DNA of 64,000 bases, taken from contig CP119315.1 of NCBI GenBank assembly GCA_029202845.1, forward strand, positions 813,501-877,500, in the 5' to 3' direction. A program made the translations under genes and the position numbers. Positions 1 to 9,654 of this stretch are shown in pieces; the stretch's first letter is position 1; each line of letters begins with the position of its first letter. Below the pieces are notes generated by a model. It had not been told where the DNA came from and did no database searches. It saw only the letters and a program-made list of their open reading frames with translations. Origin of the DNA: Candidatus Sphingomonas colombiensis (lineage in GTDB: Bacteria > Pseudomonadota > Alphaproteobacteria > Sphingomonadales > Sphingomonadaceae).

Positions 1-11
1 GAGGGGCGTGA

Positions 12-530
12 ATGGCAAAACGAAATCGGCCGTCGGCCGCAGGCAAGGAGGGCAATGTCGCCTTGGGACCGCTAAAAGACTATATCGGTTTCCAGCTTCG
101 GCGCGCGCAGGATGTCTCCTTCCAGGCATTCGCCAAGCGTGTCGGCGAAGCGGATCTGAGCCCCGGCCATTTCGCGATCCTGTCGGTGATCAAGGAAAAC
201 CCCGGTCTCAACCAGACCGCGTTGAGCTATGCGACCGGACGCGACAAATCGACGCTGACGCCCGCGCTCAAGAGCCTTGAGAAACACGGCTTCATCTCGC
301 GTGAGCGATCGAATGTCGATCGGCGCGTCTATCACCTGAATCTGACCGCATTGGGCACGAACTATCTCGAGAAGCTCGCGGTTCACGCCGAGGCGCATGA
401 TCGGATTCTTGACGAGATTGTCGGCGATTTTCACAAGCCGCTGCTGATCCACCTGCTCGAACGGATTGTCGAAGAACTGGGCCGCGATTCAACCGAGGAT
501 AGTTCCTCCACCAACAACATCCCGCGCTGA
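12..530 (+). CDS. MarR-family transcriptional regulator
   Basis: A 172-residue protein with the MarR winged-helix pattern. A recognition-helix segment (GRDKSTLTPALKSLEKHGFI) is followed by an Arg/Asp-rich wing (SNVDRRVYHLNLTALG) and a C-terminal dimerisation helix. The ATG at 12 follows a GAGGGG ribosome site at the very edge of the window, so its promoter is not visible. MarR proteins usually repress catabolic or efflux genes and are released by aromatic ligands; HpaR of the homoprotocatechuate pathway belongs to this family. It is therefore a candidate reader of the 20-bp palindrome found in three promoters near 12.2-14.7 kb, but that link is inference. Confidence 0.9.
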   Translation: MAKRNRPSAAGKEGNVALGPLKDYIGFQLRRAQDVSFQAFAKRVGEADLSPGHFAILSVIKENPGLNQTALSYATGRDKSTLTPALKSLEKHGFISRERSNVDRRVYHLNLTALGTNYLEKLAVHAEAHDRILDEIVGDFHKPLLIHLLERIVEELGRDSTEDSSSTNNIPR

Positions 531-552
531 TCGCGCGCATCGGTAGGCGTCA

Positions 553-580
553 ATCGTCCCACTCTTATGGGCGGGACGAT
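553..580. terminator. Inverted repeat between convergent genes, probable bidirectional terminator
   Basis: ATCGTCCC and GGGACGAT form a perfect 8-bp stem around a 12-base loop. It sits exactly between the end of the MarR gene and the end of the minus-strand hydrolase gene. There is no T-run on either side, so its strength is uncertain. Confidence 0.5.
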
Positions 581-3546
581 CATTCGCGACGTTGCGCGGC
601 GGCGCCATAAGGCGCGATCAGCTCGTCCACGGTGAAATAGCGCCCCGCCTTCATCACGCTGCGCACCTTCATCAAATCGCGAACGTCCGCGTCGGGCCGC
701 CCTTCGACAAAGACGAGATCGGCCAGCTTACCCACTTCGACGCTACCGAGATCGGCTTCCACCCCTTGCGCCTGCGCAGGCACCGTCGTCGCGGTGCGCA
801 GCGCTTCGAACGGGCTAAGACCGAATTTCTGAAGCGTGTAGAGGTTCTGAAAGGTGCTGATCGTGAAGCTGTCGAGCGGCGCATCCGAACCGATCATCAC
901 CCTGCCCCCGCCACGGATCACGCGGATCAGATCCTGCGCGGTCAGCCGCGATTGCTCCTCATTGGGGGTTAGGAAGAAATTGCACGGGCCCGTCTTCGCC
1001 GCGCACCCCATGAATTCCTTGAGCGAGGCCTGTTCCCACGCAGGATAGAGCGCCGCGATGCGCGGATCGCCAGGAAGGCCGGGCAGTTCCAGCAATTCCT
1101 GCCGCCCGGCAAAATTGGTAGTGGTGATTTCGATGCCGGATTTCTCAAGCGCCTGGAAAATATCGTCATAAACGCCGCCGCGAAACAGATGCGGAAAGCC
1201 ATTGGTCCAGCGCGTCGGGCCGACGAAATGCTCCTCCCCGTCCACGCCATGCGCGATGCCGGGGTAAGCGAAATGCGACGTGACCGACACGCCCATCCGC
1301 CGATGCGCGCGCTCGGCGACCTGCGCCTGCCAGTCCGAACGGAAGCGCATGTAGGTCTTGATCACGTCATAACCGAGCGCCTCCGCGCGCGACAATTCCA
1401 GATCGAGCTGCGCCTGATCCTCGATCGGTCGCGAGAAAGACCACATTGGGCGCGACCCTTCCAGCATTTCCCCCGTCATGAAATGGCGCGGCCCGATCCG
1501 CGCGCCCGATGCGAGCGCTTCGCGGTCCTCAAGCGCGCGATAGACCGGATCGCCGGTCGAACGCGTTGAGGTGATGCCATAAGCGAGCCACATCCGCCCC
1601 TGCCGGTCACCGAGATATTTCGATCGAAGCTGCTGGTGGTTGTGCATCTCGAACAGGCCGGGCGTAACCGTCAGGTTCGATGCGTCGATCACGCGCCCGG
1701 CATTTTCGTGCGGTCCATGCGGCACGATGCGAGCGATGCGGTTCCCTTCGATCAGGATATCGACATTTTCCCGCACCTCGGGATGCACGCCATCCCACAA
1801 GCGCCCGGCATGGACAAGGATACGACCCTTAGCGCGCTCCTGCCTCCAATCGAGCTTCAGCGGCACTACGCGCGTGCGCCCGGTCTCACGATCGACCAGT
1901 TTCAGCGTACCATTGGCCAGATAGAGGATTGTGCGTGAATCACCCGCCCAGCTCGGCGCGTCGCTCGCCTCGCTGGTCAGCGGTTTGGCCGTGCCAGTGG
2001 GGGTGCCATCCGGCGCGACCGGCAGCACCCAGATGCGGCTCATCATACTGAACGCGAGCCATTTTCCATCCGGCGACCAGATCGGCCCATCGTCTCCGCG
2101 CGTCGAGATCGAACGGTTGGGCGTAGCGTCGATCCAGCGCTGCCTGCCGCTCGCCACATCGACCAGCAGGATGCGGTTGCGGCTGTCGTTGGCGGCGGTG
2201 AACGCGATCGTGCGCCCGTTCGCCGACCATGTCGGCCGGCTCGGGAAATCGAGCGCGGGCACGAGCGCGCGGTCCGCGCCGCTCGCGACATCGATGGTGC
2301 GGGTTTCGCCTGTTTCAGTCTGATAGGCGATCTGTTTGCCGTCCGGCGACCAGGCGGGCGCCACATTGGCGTGCGCGGATCGGCCGATCCGCCGCTTGCC
2401 CCCACTCGCTACGTCCATCGTCCACAATTGCGCGATGCCGGAAGCATCCGTCACATAGGCGATCGAGCGGCCGTCCGGCGCCCATACCGGATCGTTCTCG
2501 TAAAATGCATCGTCGGTCAGCCGGCGCGCGTTGCCGTTAAGATCGACGAGCCACAAATCGTTGAGCGCTTTGAACACGATCCGCTTGCCGTCGGGCGAGA
2601 GCGACGGCGCGACGATGCCCTTCACCGCATGCGCGGCGGCATCGTCGAAATCATAGCGTTTGCGCTGATATCCCGCGCGCTGGAGCCGGAATTTGGCGCG
2701 GAACGGCACCACCGCATCCATACCGCTCAAGACATTCAACGAATGGATCTTGCCGGTTCCACTGTAGAGCAGACGATCTTCGGATCGCCATGCGGGGGCG
2801 AGCGGGAACACGTCGGTCGCTGCGCCGATCACGCGCGATTTCCCCGTCTCGTCGCGGAGCATCAGCCGCCCATAGTCCGCGCCCGCGCAAACATAGGCGA
2901 GGCGCTTGCCCGATGGCGACAGCGCCGGGGCGGTCGCCGTGCCTTGCTCACACATCGCGTCGAGCGCCTCCACCCTGCCATCGAGCGACACGCGCTTCAG
3001 CCGGCCCATGTCGGCGAGCAGCAATGCGCCGCCCGCCGTCCAGTTCAGCGCCTGCGGCATCGCCAGCCCGCTCGCCGGAACGCGGCGGAGGTCGACGCTG
3101 CCCGGATCGGCCAGCCAGATACCCGCTTTTCCATCGCGCGCGGAGAGAAAGGCGATTGTCTTCCCGTCCGGCGACCAGCGCGGGAAAGTATCGTCAAACG
3201 CGCCAGAGGTGAGCTGGCGGCGCTGTTTTCCGTCGGCGGAGAGAATCCAGATATGCCACATGCCGTCGGCATAGGATTCCACCGCGATCTGCCGCCCGTC
3301 AGGCGACCAGCTCGGGTGCATCGCCTCGAACAGGTCGGTGGTCAGGCGGCGCGCCTCACCGCCCGTTGCGGATATGCTCCACAGACTACCTTGAAGATCG
3401 ATCAGCAGCGAACCATCAGCGGGCGACGGATTGATCGAAAAATCCGTTCCCTCTTCCGTGACATAGGAAATAATCCGCGCCTCCCGCACGGGCGCCGCAA
3501 GACTGCTCGAGCCCAGCAACGCCATCGCCAGTAGCCATGCGCGCAT
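580..3546 (-). CDS. Exported TolB-like propeller / amidohydrolase fusion, copy 1
   Basis: About 988 residues. A signal peptide (MRAWLLAMALLGSSSLAAP) is followed by about 570 residues of PD40/TolB-type propeller blades marked by repeated WSPDGK/R motifs. A C-terminal metal-dependent amidohydrolase domain follows, with the metal motif H635-N-H637, a candidate carboxylated lysine K730 (DVIKTY) and the late aspartate in IGSDAP. The ATG at 3546 is preferred over the longer frame because GGGGGAGG precedes it and the signal peptide begins there. The protein probably acts in the periplasm or at the surface on an imported small amide, ester or peptide. It lies downstream of a TonB receptor, with a hairpin and T-run between them. 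It is a paralogue of the hydrolase at 6317-9313. The substrate is unknown. Confidence 0.85.
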   Translation of the reverse strand: MRAWLLAMALLGSSSLAAPVREARIISYVTEEGTDFSINPSPADGSLLIDLQGSLWSISATGGEARRLTTDLFEAMHPSWSPDGRQIAVESYADGMWHIWILSADGKQRRQLTSGAFDDTFPRWSPDGKTIAFLSARDGKAGIWLADPGSVDLRRVPASGLAMPQALNWTAGGALLLADMGRLKRVSLDGRVEALDAMCEQGTATAPALSPSGKRLAYVCAGADYGRLMLRDETGKSRVIGAATDVFPLAPAWRSEDRLLYSGTGKIHSLNVLSGMDAVVPFRAKFRLQRAGYQRKRYDFDDAAAHAVKGIVAPSLSPDGKRIVFKALNDLWLVDLNGNARRLTDDAFYENDPVWAPDGRSIAYVTDASGIAQLWTMDVASGGKRRIGRSAHANVAPAWSPDGKQIAYQTETGETRTIDVASGADRALVPALDFPSRPTWSANGRTIAFTAANDSRNRILLVDVASGRQRWIDATPNRSISTRGDDGPIWSPDGKWLAFSMMSRIWVLPVAPDGTPTGTAKPLTSEASDAPSWAGDSRTILYLANGTLKLVDRETGRTRVVPLKLDWRQERAKGRILVHAGRLWDGVHPEVRENVDILIEGNRIARIVPHGPHENAGRVIDASNLTVTPGLFEMHNHQQLRSKYLGDRQGRMWLAYGITSTRSTGDPVYRALEDREALASGARIGPRHFMTGEMLEGSRPMWSFSRPIEDQAQLDLELSRAEALGYDVIKTYMRFRSDWQAQVAERAHRRMGVSVTSHFAYPGIAHGVDGEEHFVGPTRWTNGFPHLFRGGVYDDIFQALEKSGIEITTTNFAGRQELLELPGLPGDPRIAALYPAWEQASLKEFMGCAAKTGPCNFFLTPNEEQSRLTAQDLIRVIRGGGRVMIGSDAPLDSFTISTFQNLYTLQKFGLSPFEALRTATTVPAQAQGVEADLGSVEVGKLADLVFVEGRPDADVRDLMKVRSVMKAGRYFTVDELIAPYGAAAQRRE

Positions 3547-3562
3547 CACGTCCTCCCCCACC

Positions 3563-3595
3563 AAAAAATATGGGCCACGCTTTCGGCGCGGCCCA
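3563..3595 (-). terminator. Intrinsic terminator or attenuator between receptor and hydrolase
   Basis: On the minus strand TGGGCCGCGC, a short loop and GCGTGGCCCA form a GC-rich hairpin followed by TATTTTTT. It lies after the receptor stop (3608) and just before the ribosome site of the hydrolase (start 3546), so it would end or attenuate transcription between the two genes. Confidence 0.75.
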
Positions 3596-3607
3596 GGATC
3601 GTCGTCG

Positions 3608-5989
3608 TCAGTAACGATAGACGCCCGTGACACCGAAAGTGACCGGCCGCACCGTGACCGCGCGATAGTTCTTAGTGGTCAGCGAATCCCGATAGATGCC
3701 GTATTCCGGATGCTGGTTCAGGATATTCTGCCCAAAAATCGACAGATCGAGCCGATCGAACTTCATGCCAACGCGGAAATTGACATTGTTCGATGCCGGC
3801 GCGCGCGGGATCGTCGGGTCCACGCTCGGCACGTTGGGCAGCGGCGTATTGTTGTGCGAAAGATATTGATAATCGGCATGGACATAGGCGTCGCGGTAGA
3901 ACGCCTGGAAATCATATTGACCGTTGAGCGAGACCTGCCACGGCGCGATCGGCAGCGGCTCGCCCTTCGGGCGGACGACGATCCCGCCCGCACCCACCGT
4001 CGCGGTGGTATAATGCGCATCGGAATAGCCGACCGCCGCGCCGAGCGTGAAGCCGTCGCCAACCTTGGCGTTGACCTGCAGGTCGAAACCCTGGCTGCGC
4101 GCATTGCCGAAATTGGCGGCGAACGGCGTGTTGCAGTTCGGCAGCGTCAGGCCCGACTGAATGTCGGTCCAGTCGACCCGATAGACGCTGCCATCCATGA
4201 CCAGCCGGCCGCCGAACATCTTGGTCTTCGCGCCCGCTTCATAACTCCACACCGAATCCGGCTTGATCTGGCGCGGCGCGGAGGTGAAGCCCAGCGCGGC
4301 GAGATCGGGCCCGCACTGGCTGGAAACCTGGCTGGTCGAAGAACCGGGGCGGAAACCCTTGGCAGCGGAGGCGTAGATCATCGTGTCCGGCGTAGCTTGC
4401 CATGACACGCCGAACTTCGGCGTCACGGGGCTGGCGGAGGCGTGGGACGTATTGGTCGTGCCCGCTCCGCCAGCGACCGGGCCGGCAGAGAAACCGCTGC
4501 TGTTATAGGTCAGCTTCGAGGCGCGCGCACCGGCCGTGACCGTCAGCGTATCGGTCAGCTTGAAATTAACCTGCCCGAATCCGGCCAGTTCCTCATCGAC
4601 CAGCGACCCTTCCGAATAGAGCAGGAACCGGCCCTTATAGAGATCGGTGCCGAAAATCTGCCCGATCGTCACCGGAAAACCGATCGCATAACTCAGGATC
4701 TGGTTGATGAACGTGCTCTGCACGTCATAGGAACTCACCTGCTTGGCGTGCTGGTAATAAGCACCGAGTACCCAAGTGATGCGCGCATTCGGGTTGCTAC
4801 TCTGCAACCGGAATTCCTGCGTGAAAGTGCGCTGCCCCGCAGTCAGATAGGCTGGCGAATAGACGTTGCGCAGTGCGGCGGGAGGCGGAATGGTATCAAC
4901 CGGGTGACCGAAGATCGACGTGAACGACGAAATGTCCAGCGTGGTCGAATCATAAATATTGTTGTTGTTACGGTGGAGATATGACGTGTCCGATACGATC
5001 GTCACCGGCCCGGTATCGATATTCACCTTCAGCGAAGGCAACCAGAAGGTGTCGTCGTTGGGTGCGCGGACCTGATTGGCGGTAACGAACTTGTTCTGGC
5101 TCGGATTCGAATACGCCTCCCAGAACACCGACGAATCGTTGGCATGCGATTTCTGGTAGAAGATCGCAGGCGAGATGGTGACGTTCGGCGTGGGCTGCCA
5201 CTTCAGCGCGGCGCGCGCGACCAGTGCGTTGCTCCAGTCGACATTCTTCGCAACGTCGCGCTGATCGTACCAGTCGACCTTGTCGACAAAGCCGCCATCG
5301 TGGCGCGCCCATACGCTCACGCGGAAGCCAAGCTTGTCCTCGACGATCGGACCGCCGACCGCGACGCCAGCTTCGTAGCTGGGATCGCCGCCTTTGGTCA
5401 TCGCCATTTCGCTGCGCCCATAGACGCTGTATTTCTCTAGGCTCGGCTCCGGCGTGATGAAGCGGATCGTGCCGCCCTCCGAACCCGCGCCGAACAGCGT
5501 GCCCTGCGGACCGCGCAGAATCTCCACCCGGTCGAGATCGAAGATGCGCGGATAGGGGTTGCTCGAATCGTAATTGCCGCTGGGACGCACCTGCACCGGC
5601 GTCTCGTCGATATAAACGCCTACCGTCGCGGTGCCGGAGCCCGAGGAAATGCCGCGGATCGACACATCGCTCGATGCGCCATTGCCGTGCGTGCCCGGCG
5701 TGAAGGTGACGCCCGGTGTCAACGTGGCGATATCGCGGAAGGTGCGGACCGACTGCTGATCCATCTGATCCTGAGTGATCGCGGCGATGCTGATCGGTAC
5801 CTTGCTCAACGCCTCCGCCTGCTTGGTCGCGGTGACGATGATATCCTGGATGCCGCCGTTCTGATCGGCCGCCTGCGCGGTGGAATTGGCCGGTGGCGCG
5901 GCATTGTTCGCCTGCGCAAACGCCGGGGCGCAAGCCACCAGCGCTAATATCGATGCTGTAATCCTAAGCGTGGAATCGATGCGCAACAT
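3608..5989 (-). CDS. TonB-dependent outer-membrane receptor 1
   Basis: A 793-residue outer-membrane receptor. A signal peptide (ending PAFAQ) leads to a plug domain with the usual hallmarks: DIIVTATKQAE, then VEILRGPQGTLFGAGSEGG, where the gate meets the barrel. A long 22-strand-type barrel ends in an aromatic residue (GVYRY). The ATG at 5989 is chosen because GGGGAGGAG precedes it and the signal peptide starts there. It would import a substrate with TonB energy. A hydrolase is encoded directly downstream on the same strand, so receptor and enzyme probably handle the same compound. It resembles receptor 2 (9655-12096) closely in plug and barrel, which indicates duplication of the pair. Confidence 0.92.
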   Translation of the reverse strand: MLRIDSTLRITASILALVACAPAFAQANNAAPPANSTAQAADQNGGIQDIIVTATKQAEALSKVPISIAAITQDQMDQQSVRTFRDIATLTPGVTFTPGTHGNGASSDVSIRGISSGSGTATVGVYIDETPVQVRPSGNYDSSNPYPRIFDLDRVEILRGPQGTLFGAGSEGGTIRFITPEPSLEKYSVYGRSEMAMTKGGDPSYEAGVAVGGPIVEDKLGFRVSVWARHDGGFVDKVDWYDQRDVAKNVDWSNALVARAALKWQPTPNVTISPAIFYQKSHANDSSVFWEAYSNPSQNKFVTANQVRAPNDDTFWLPSLKVNIDTGPVTIVSDTSYLHRNNNNIYDSTTLDISSFTSIFGHPVDTIPPPAALRNVYSPAYLTAGQRTFTQEFRLQSSNPNARITWVLGAYYQHAKQVSSYDVQSTFINQILSYAIGFPVTIGQIFGTDLYKGRFLLYSEGSLVDEELAGFGQVNFKLTDTLTVTAGARASKLTYNSSGFSAGPVAGGAGTTNTSHASASPVTPKFGVSWQATPDTMIYASAAKGFRPGSSTSQVSSQCGPDLAALGFTSAPRQIKPDSVWSYEAGAKTKMFGGRLVMDGSVYRVDWTDIQSGLTLPNCNTPFAANFGNARSQGFDLQVNAKVGDGFTLGAAVGYSDAHYTTATVGAGGIVVRPKGEPLPIAPWQVSLNGQYDFQAFYRDAYVHADYQYLSHNNTPLPNVPSVDPTIPRAPASNNVNFRVGMKFDRLDLSIFGQNILNQHPEYGIYRDSLTTKNYRAVTVRPVTFGVTGVYRY

Positions 5990-6316
5990 GAGTCGCTCCT
6001 CCCCATCTGGCCCGCCCCCTTCAGGCTGCGGCGGCAGTGTATTCTCCCGCCACAACGCTATGATCCGGCTTTCTCCGCGTCAACAAATTTTGTTTGTTTG
6101 CCAACTTGTTTTTCCGCGGAAAGCCAGGAAGAAATAACCGCTATATATCACGCACTTGCGGATATCATCCCTCGCTAGTGCGCAATTTTTCTCACGAAAG
6201 CGGGGTTGATTTCTCCCGTAGTGTTATAATTTGACAACAAACAATATCCGTGCTGTCTGAGTGACACACCTCCCCCGAGAGGCAATAGACAAAGCGATTG
6301 CAAGAGAGGCGCATTG
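5990..6316. promoter_or_regulatory. Divergent promoter region between receptor 1 and hydrolase 2
   Basis: This 327-bp gap is AT-rich compared with its surroundings and holds no gene. It must carry the promoters of the minus-strand receptor and the plus-strand hydrolase. A similar box occurs on each side, facing its own gene: TTGACAACAAACAA at 6231-6244 on the plus strand and TTGGCAAACAAACAA at 6104-6090 on the minus strand. The TTGACA within the plus-strand box could be a -35 element; the -10 elements are not clear. Confidence 0.5.
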
Positions 6317-9313
6317 ATGAAGGTGAATCGGATGATCGGGGCCAGTCTGCTCGCGCTCGCCCAATTGGCTGCGCCGACCCTGATCGCGCAGGCGCACGCG
6401 GCGGCAGCGGTATCGATCAATGTGTCCGAAGGAACCCATCTCGCCTTCGCGCTGTCGCCCGATGCCCAGCGCATCGTGCTCGATCTCCAGGGCGTACTCT
6501 ATGTCATGCCGGCGACTGGCGGGGCGGCAACGCCGATCACGGATGCGCTTTATGACGGGCGCCAGCCGAGCTGGTCGCCCGATGGTAAATGGATCGCTTT
6601 CCAGTCGAACCGCGACGGCCATTATCGCATCTGGCTGATCGCGCCGGACGGAACGCAGGCGCACCCGTTCTCCACCGAGCCGTATGAGGCGCGAGAGCCG
6701 GCATGGTCGCCCGACGGCAAATGGCTCGCCTTTACCTCGAACCGCGACGGCAAGTTCGACATCTGGGCACGCAACATCGCCGACGGCAGCGTAAGGAAGC
6801 TGAGCAACGGCCTAGGCGGCAACAGCCGCGCGAGCTGGTCACCGGACGGCACCCGCATCGCTTACGCCTCGGATCGCATGGGTGCGACCGGCATCTATGT
6901 CGCCGATATGCAGGGGCGGGAAACTCTCGCCGCCAAGGCCAATGTGATGGCGTTTGGCATGAACGTGCCGATCGGCACGCCGACTTGGACGGCAGACGGC
7001 AAGGATGTGCTGTGGGCGCGCATCGCCGAGGGCAAGGCCGTATTGATGAAGGACGATAAGCCGCTGATCGACGGGGAAGATATTCACCCGTTCCGCGCGG
7101 CATGGCTCCCTAGCGGCGAGTTGCTGTACGCCGCCAACGGCAAGCTCAACCGTCGCAAGCTCGATGGCGGCGGCGAGCAAATTGTCCCCTTCACCGCCGC
7201 GATCAAGGTCAGCAAACCCGATTACGCCAAGCGCCACGTGGTGCTCGATTCCCGCACCGCGCGTCCGGTGATCGGGGTGCAGCGGGCGATGCTCTCGCCC
7301 GATGGCAAGCAGGTGACGTTCACCGCGCTTGGCGATCTGTGGCTGATGCCGGTCGGTGGCAGGCCGCGCAAGCTGACAGACGGCGGCCCCTATGTCGTAG
7401 TCGACCCGTCATGGTCCCCGAAAGGCGACAAGATCGTCTATGCGAGCGATCGCGAAGGCTCGCTCGACCTGTGGATCGCCGACCTCGCATCCGGCCGCCA
7501 CGAGCGACTGACCAGCGCGCCGGGCGCGGAGATGCGCCCCGCCTGGTCGCCGGACGGCAAGAGCATCGTATATGTCGATGCATCGGGCGCCTATACCGAA
7601 TTGGTCCGCGTTATTGACCTCGTGACTAAGCAAAGCCGGGAGATCAAGGAAGGCGGCTCCAGCCCCGGCTATCCAGCCTTCACGCCGGACGGAAAGTCGC
7701 TGATCGTCTCCACTTTGCGCAATGCATCGGATTCGCAATCCTATGTTGTCGGCGGCTACAACGAACTGTCGATAGTCCCGGCCGACGGCGCGGGCAAGGC
7801 GCGCGCCGTGTCGCTGGTGCCGGGCAAGTCGGTCGGCAACCGCTCCGGAGACGGGCCCGTGCTGTCACCGGACGGCAAGCTCTACGCCTATCAGATGGAT
7901 AGCGCGCTCTACGTCCAGCCCGCGGGCCCAGACGGCAGCCCGGCCGGCGTGCCGCGCAAGCTATCCGACACTATCCCCACCGGGCTGAGCTGGAGCGCGG
8001 ATTCCCGAACGCTCCTCATCAACACCGGCGGCCATATGCAGCTTATGCCAGTAGCGGGCGGCGCAGCGCGCAAGGTCGCGCTGCCCTTGCAATGGACAGC
8101 CGCGCGCGGCGAAGGCGTGACAACGATCCGCGCCGGCATGCTGGTCGATGGCGTAAAGGATCAGGCGCGCCGCGACATGGATATCGTGATCGACGGCAGC
8201 CGCATCCGATCGATCACGCCGCACGGCACCCAGCCCGTGCAGGGGCGCTTCATCGACGCATCGAACCTGACGGTCATGCCCGGCCTGATGGACATGCACG
8301 TTCATCTCATCAAGGAATATGGATCGAGTTTCGGGCGGCTCTACCTTGCCTATGGCATCACCACGATCCGCAGCCCAGGCAATGTACCCGGCGACGTCAT
8401 CGAGGAAAAAGAGGCGATCGCCGCCGGCCGCAGGCCGGGCCCGAATATGTTCGTAACCGGCTATATCCTCGACGGCGAACGCACCGTCTGGGAAATGGGC
8501 ACGCCGGTCGCCAGTCGCGGGGAGGTCGATCGGCAGATCGGGCTGGCGAAGCTGCTCGATTACGACATGATCAAATCCTATGTGCACACCGCCGAGCCGG
8601 TGCGGCAGCAGATCGTCGCCGCCGCGCACGCAGCCGGCATTCCGGTGAGCAGCCACGAAATCTATCCGGCGGCGCTGTTCGGCAGTGACAGTGTGGAGCA
8701 TCTCGACGGCAATGGGGCCGGGCGCGGATATTCGGAAAAGGCCAGCCAGCTCAACATCTCTTATGAGGATTCGGTCAAGATCATCGCCAATTCGGGGATG
8801 ACGGTGACGCCAACAATCTCGCTGTTCACGCCGACCGCAGAACTGGTCGATCACGATCCCACGATCGCCAAGGCTCGCTGGGCGCTGCAGCCGGTATGGG
8901 TACGCGAGGGATCGATCATGAGCTTCGCCAACGGCCCCGGCGCGGAAGTGCTGGCCAATAACATCCGCCAGTCGATCGCGAAGATCTTCCACGCCGGCGG
9001 CAAGATCGTGGTGGGGACGGATTCGCCCTTCACCCCGATCGGCATCAACACGCATAATGAACTGGTGCAGGAGGTGAAGGCCGGCCTCACCCCGTTCGAG
9101 GCGCTGCGCAGCGCGACCGCTGTTCCGGCCGAACTCGTTGGCGTGAACAAGGATCTCGGCACCGTCGAGGTGGGCAAGATCGCCGACCTCGTCTTCGTCG
9201 AGGGCAATCCGCTGGAAGATATCCGCAACGCCAGCAAGGTGCGCAAGGTGATGAAGACCGGGCGACTTTACACGATCGAACAATTGCTCGGTCAGTCCTC
9301 TGGCACCAAATAA
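6317..9313 (+). CDS. Exported TolB-like propeller / amidohydrolase fusion, copy 2
   Basis: About 998 residues with the same architecture as copy 1. A signal peptide (ending AQAHAAA) is followed by PD40 propeller blades (SWSPDGKWIAFQSNRDG and many WSPDGK repeats, to about residue 580). An amidohydrolase domain follows with H661-V-H663, K753 in DMIKSY, the SSHEIYP and VEHLDG histidines, and the aspartate in VGTDSPF. All expected metal residues are present. The ATG at 6317 follows GAGAGG with good spacing. A strong terminator follows the gene. The two copies differ in the first metal motif (HNH against HVH) and in many blade residues, so the substrates may differ. The partner receptor is probably receptor 2 or the divergent receptor 1. 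Confidence 0.88.
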   Translation: MKVNRMIGASLLALAQLAAPTLIAQAHAAAAVSINVSEGTHLAFALSPDAQRIVLDLQGVLYVMPATGGAATPITDALYDGRQPSWSPDGKWIAFQSNRDGHYRIWLIAPDGTQAHPFSTEPYEAREPAWSPDGKWLAFTSNRDGKFDIWARNIADGSVRKLSNGLGGNSRASWSPDGTRIAYASDRMGATGIYVADMQGRETLAAKANVMAFGMNVPIGTPTWTADGKDVLWARIAEGKAVLMKDDKPLIDGEDIHPFRAAWLPSGELLYAANGKLNRRKLDGGGEQIVPFTAAIKVSKPDYAKRHVVLDSRTARPVIGVQRAMLSPDGKQVTFTALGDLWLMPVGGRPRKLTDGGPYVVVDPSWSPKGDKIVYASDREGSLDLWIADLASGRHERLTSAPGAEMRPAWSPDGKSIVYVDASGAYTELVRVIDLVTKQSREIKEGGSSPGYPAFTPDGKSLIVSTLRNASDSQSYVVGGYNELSIVPADGAGKARAVSLVPGKSVGNRSGDGPVLSPDGKLYAYQMDSALYVQPAGPDGSPAGVPRKLSDTIPTGLSWSADSRTLLINTGGHMQLMPVAGGAARKVALPLQWTAARGEGVTTIRAGMLVDGVKDQARRDMDIVIDGSRIRSITPHGTQPVQGRFIDASNLTVMPGLMDMHVHLIKEYGSSFGRLYLAYGITTIRSPGNVPGDVIEEKEAIAAGRRPGPNMFVTGYILDGERTVWEMGTPVASRGEVDRQIGLAKLLDYDMIKSYVHTAEPVRQQIVAAAHAAGIPVSSHEIYPAALFGSDSVEHLDGNGAGRGYSEKASQLNISYEDSVKIIANSGMTVTPTISLFTPTAELVDHDPTIAKARWALQPVWVREGSIMSFANGPGAEVLANNIRQSIAKIFHAGGKIVVGTDSPFTPIGINTHNELVQEVKAGLTPFEALRSATAVPAELVGVNKDLGTVEVGKIADLVFVEGNPLEDIRNASKVRKVMKTGRLYTIEQLLGQSSGTK

Positions 9314-9368
9314 CGCGGTTATCGAACTGGCGGACGATTCCGCCTGGTCCGGGCAGCCATAACGAAAC

Positions 9369-9410
9369 AAAAGGGGCGGCCTGCAATCGCGCGGCCGCCT
9401 CTTTTGCTTT
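9369..9410 (+). terminator. Intrinsic terminator of hydrolase 2
   Basis: AAAAGGGGCGGCC pairs with GGCCGCCTCTTTT (one G-U pair) around an 11-base loop, ending in TTTTGCTTT. This is a textbook rho-independent terminator 56 bp after the stop codon. Confidence 0.88.
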
Positions 9411-9593
9411 GGATCAAATTGTCGCTGCGAGCGGCCGCTGCGCGGCCATAACGGCCGACTGATTGCTTGCCGTCAGTCGCGAGCATTTGTCCCAATCAAA
9501 ACGCGATATGCCCCTCGAGTGTCCGCATGAGCGAGCAACGGATGGTCCGGCAACGCTCTCTAACGGCATCGCTGGCCGGCCCAACCTCTCCAC

Positions 9594-9632
9594 ACCAAAC
9601 AAAAAGGGCCGCGCCGAAGCGCGACCCCTTTC
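9594..9632 (-). terminator. Intrinsic terminator of receptor 2
   Basis: On the minus strand AAAGGGGTCGCGC, a TTCG loop and GCGCGGCCCTTT form a stable hairpin (one bulged G on each arm) followed by TTGTTTGG. It begins 23 bp after the receptor stop codon. Confidence 0.85.
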
Positions 9633-9654
9633 CCCCTTTGCCCAAGCGAACCGA

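Larger units (their letters stand above)
9314..9654. other. Intergenic region between convergent genes
   Basis: This 341-bp stretch lies between the convergent ends of hydrolase 2 and receptor 2. It holds one intrinsic terminator for each gene. The roughly 180 bp between the terminators contain short GC-rich palindromic words (around 9425-9450) but no credible gene. Confidence 0.6.

Noticed and set aside
7961..9370. Minus-strand open frame of about 470 codons opposite hydrolase 2
   Set aside because: It is a shadow of a well-supported hydrolase; there are no domain motifs and it would overlap the terminator.
9406..9593. Possible small gene between the two convergent terminators
   Set aside because: The frames present have poor codon pattern and no ribosome site.
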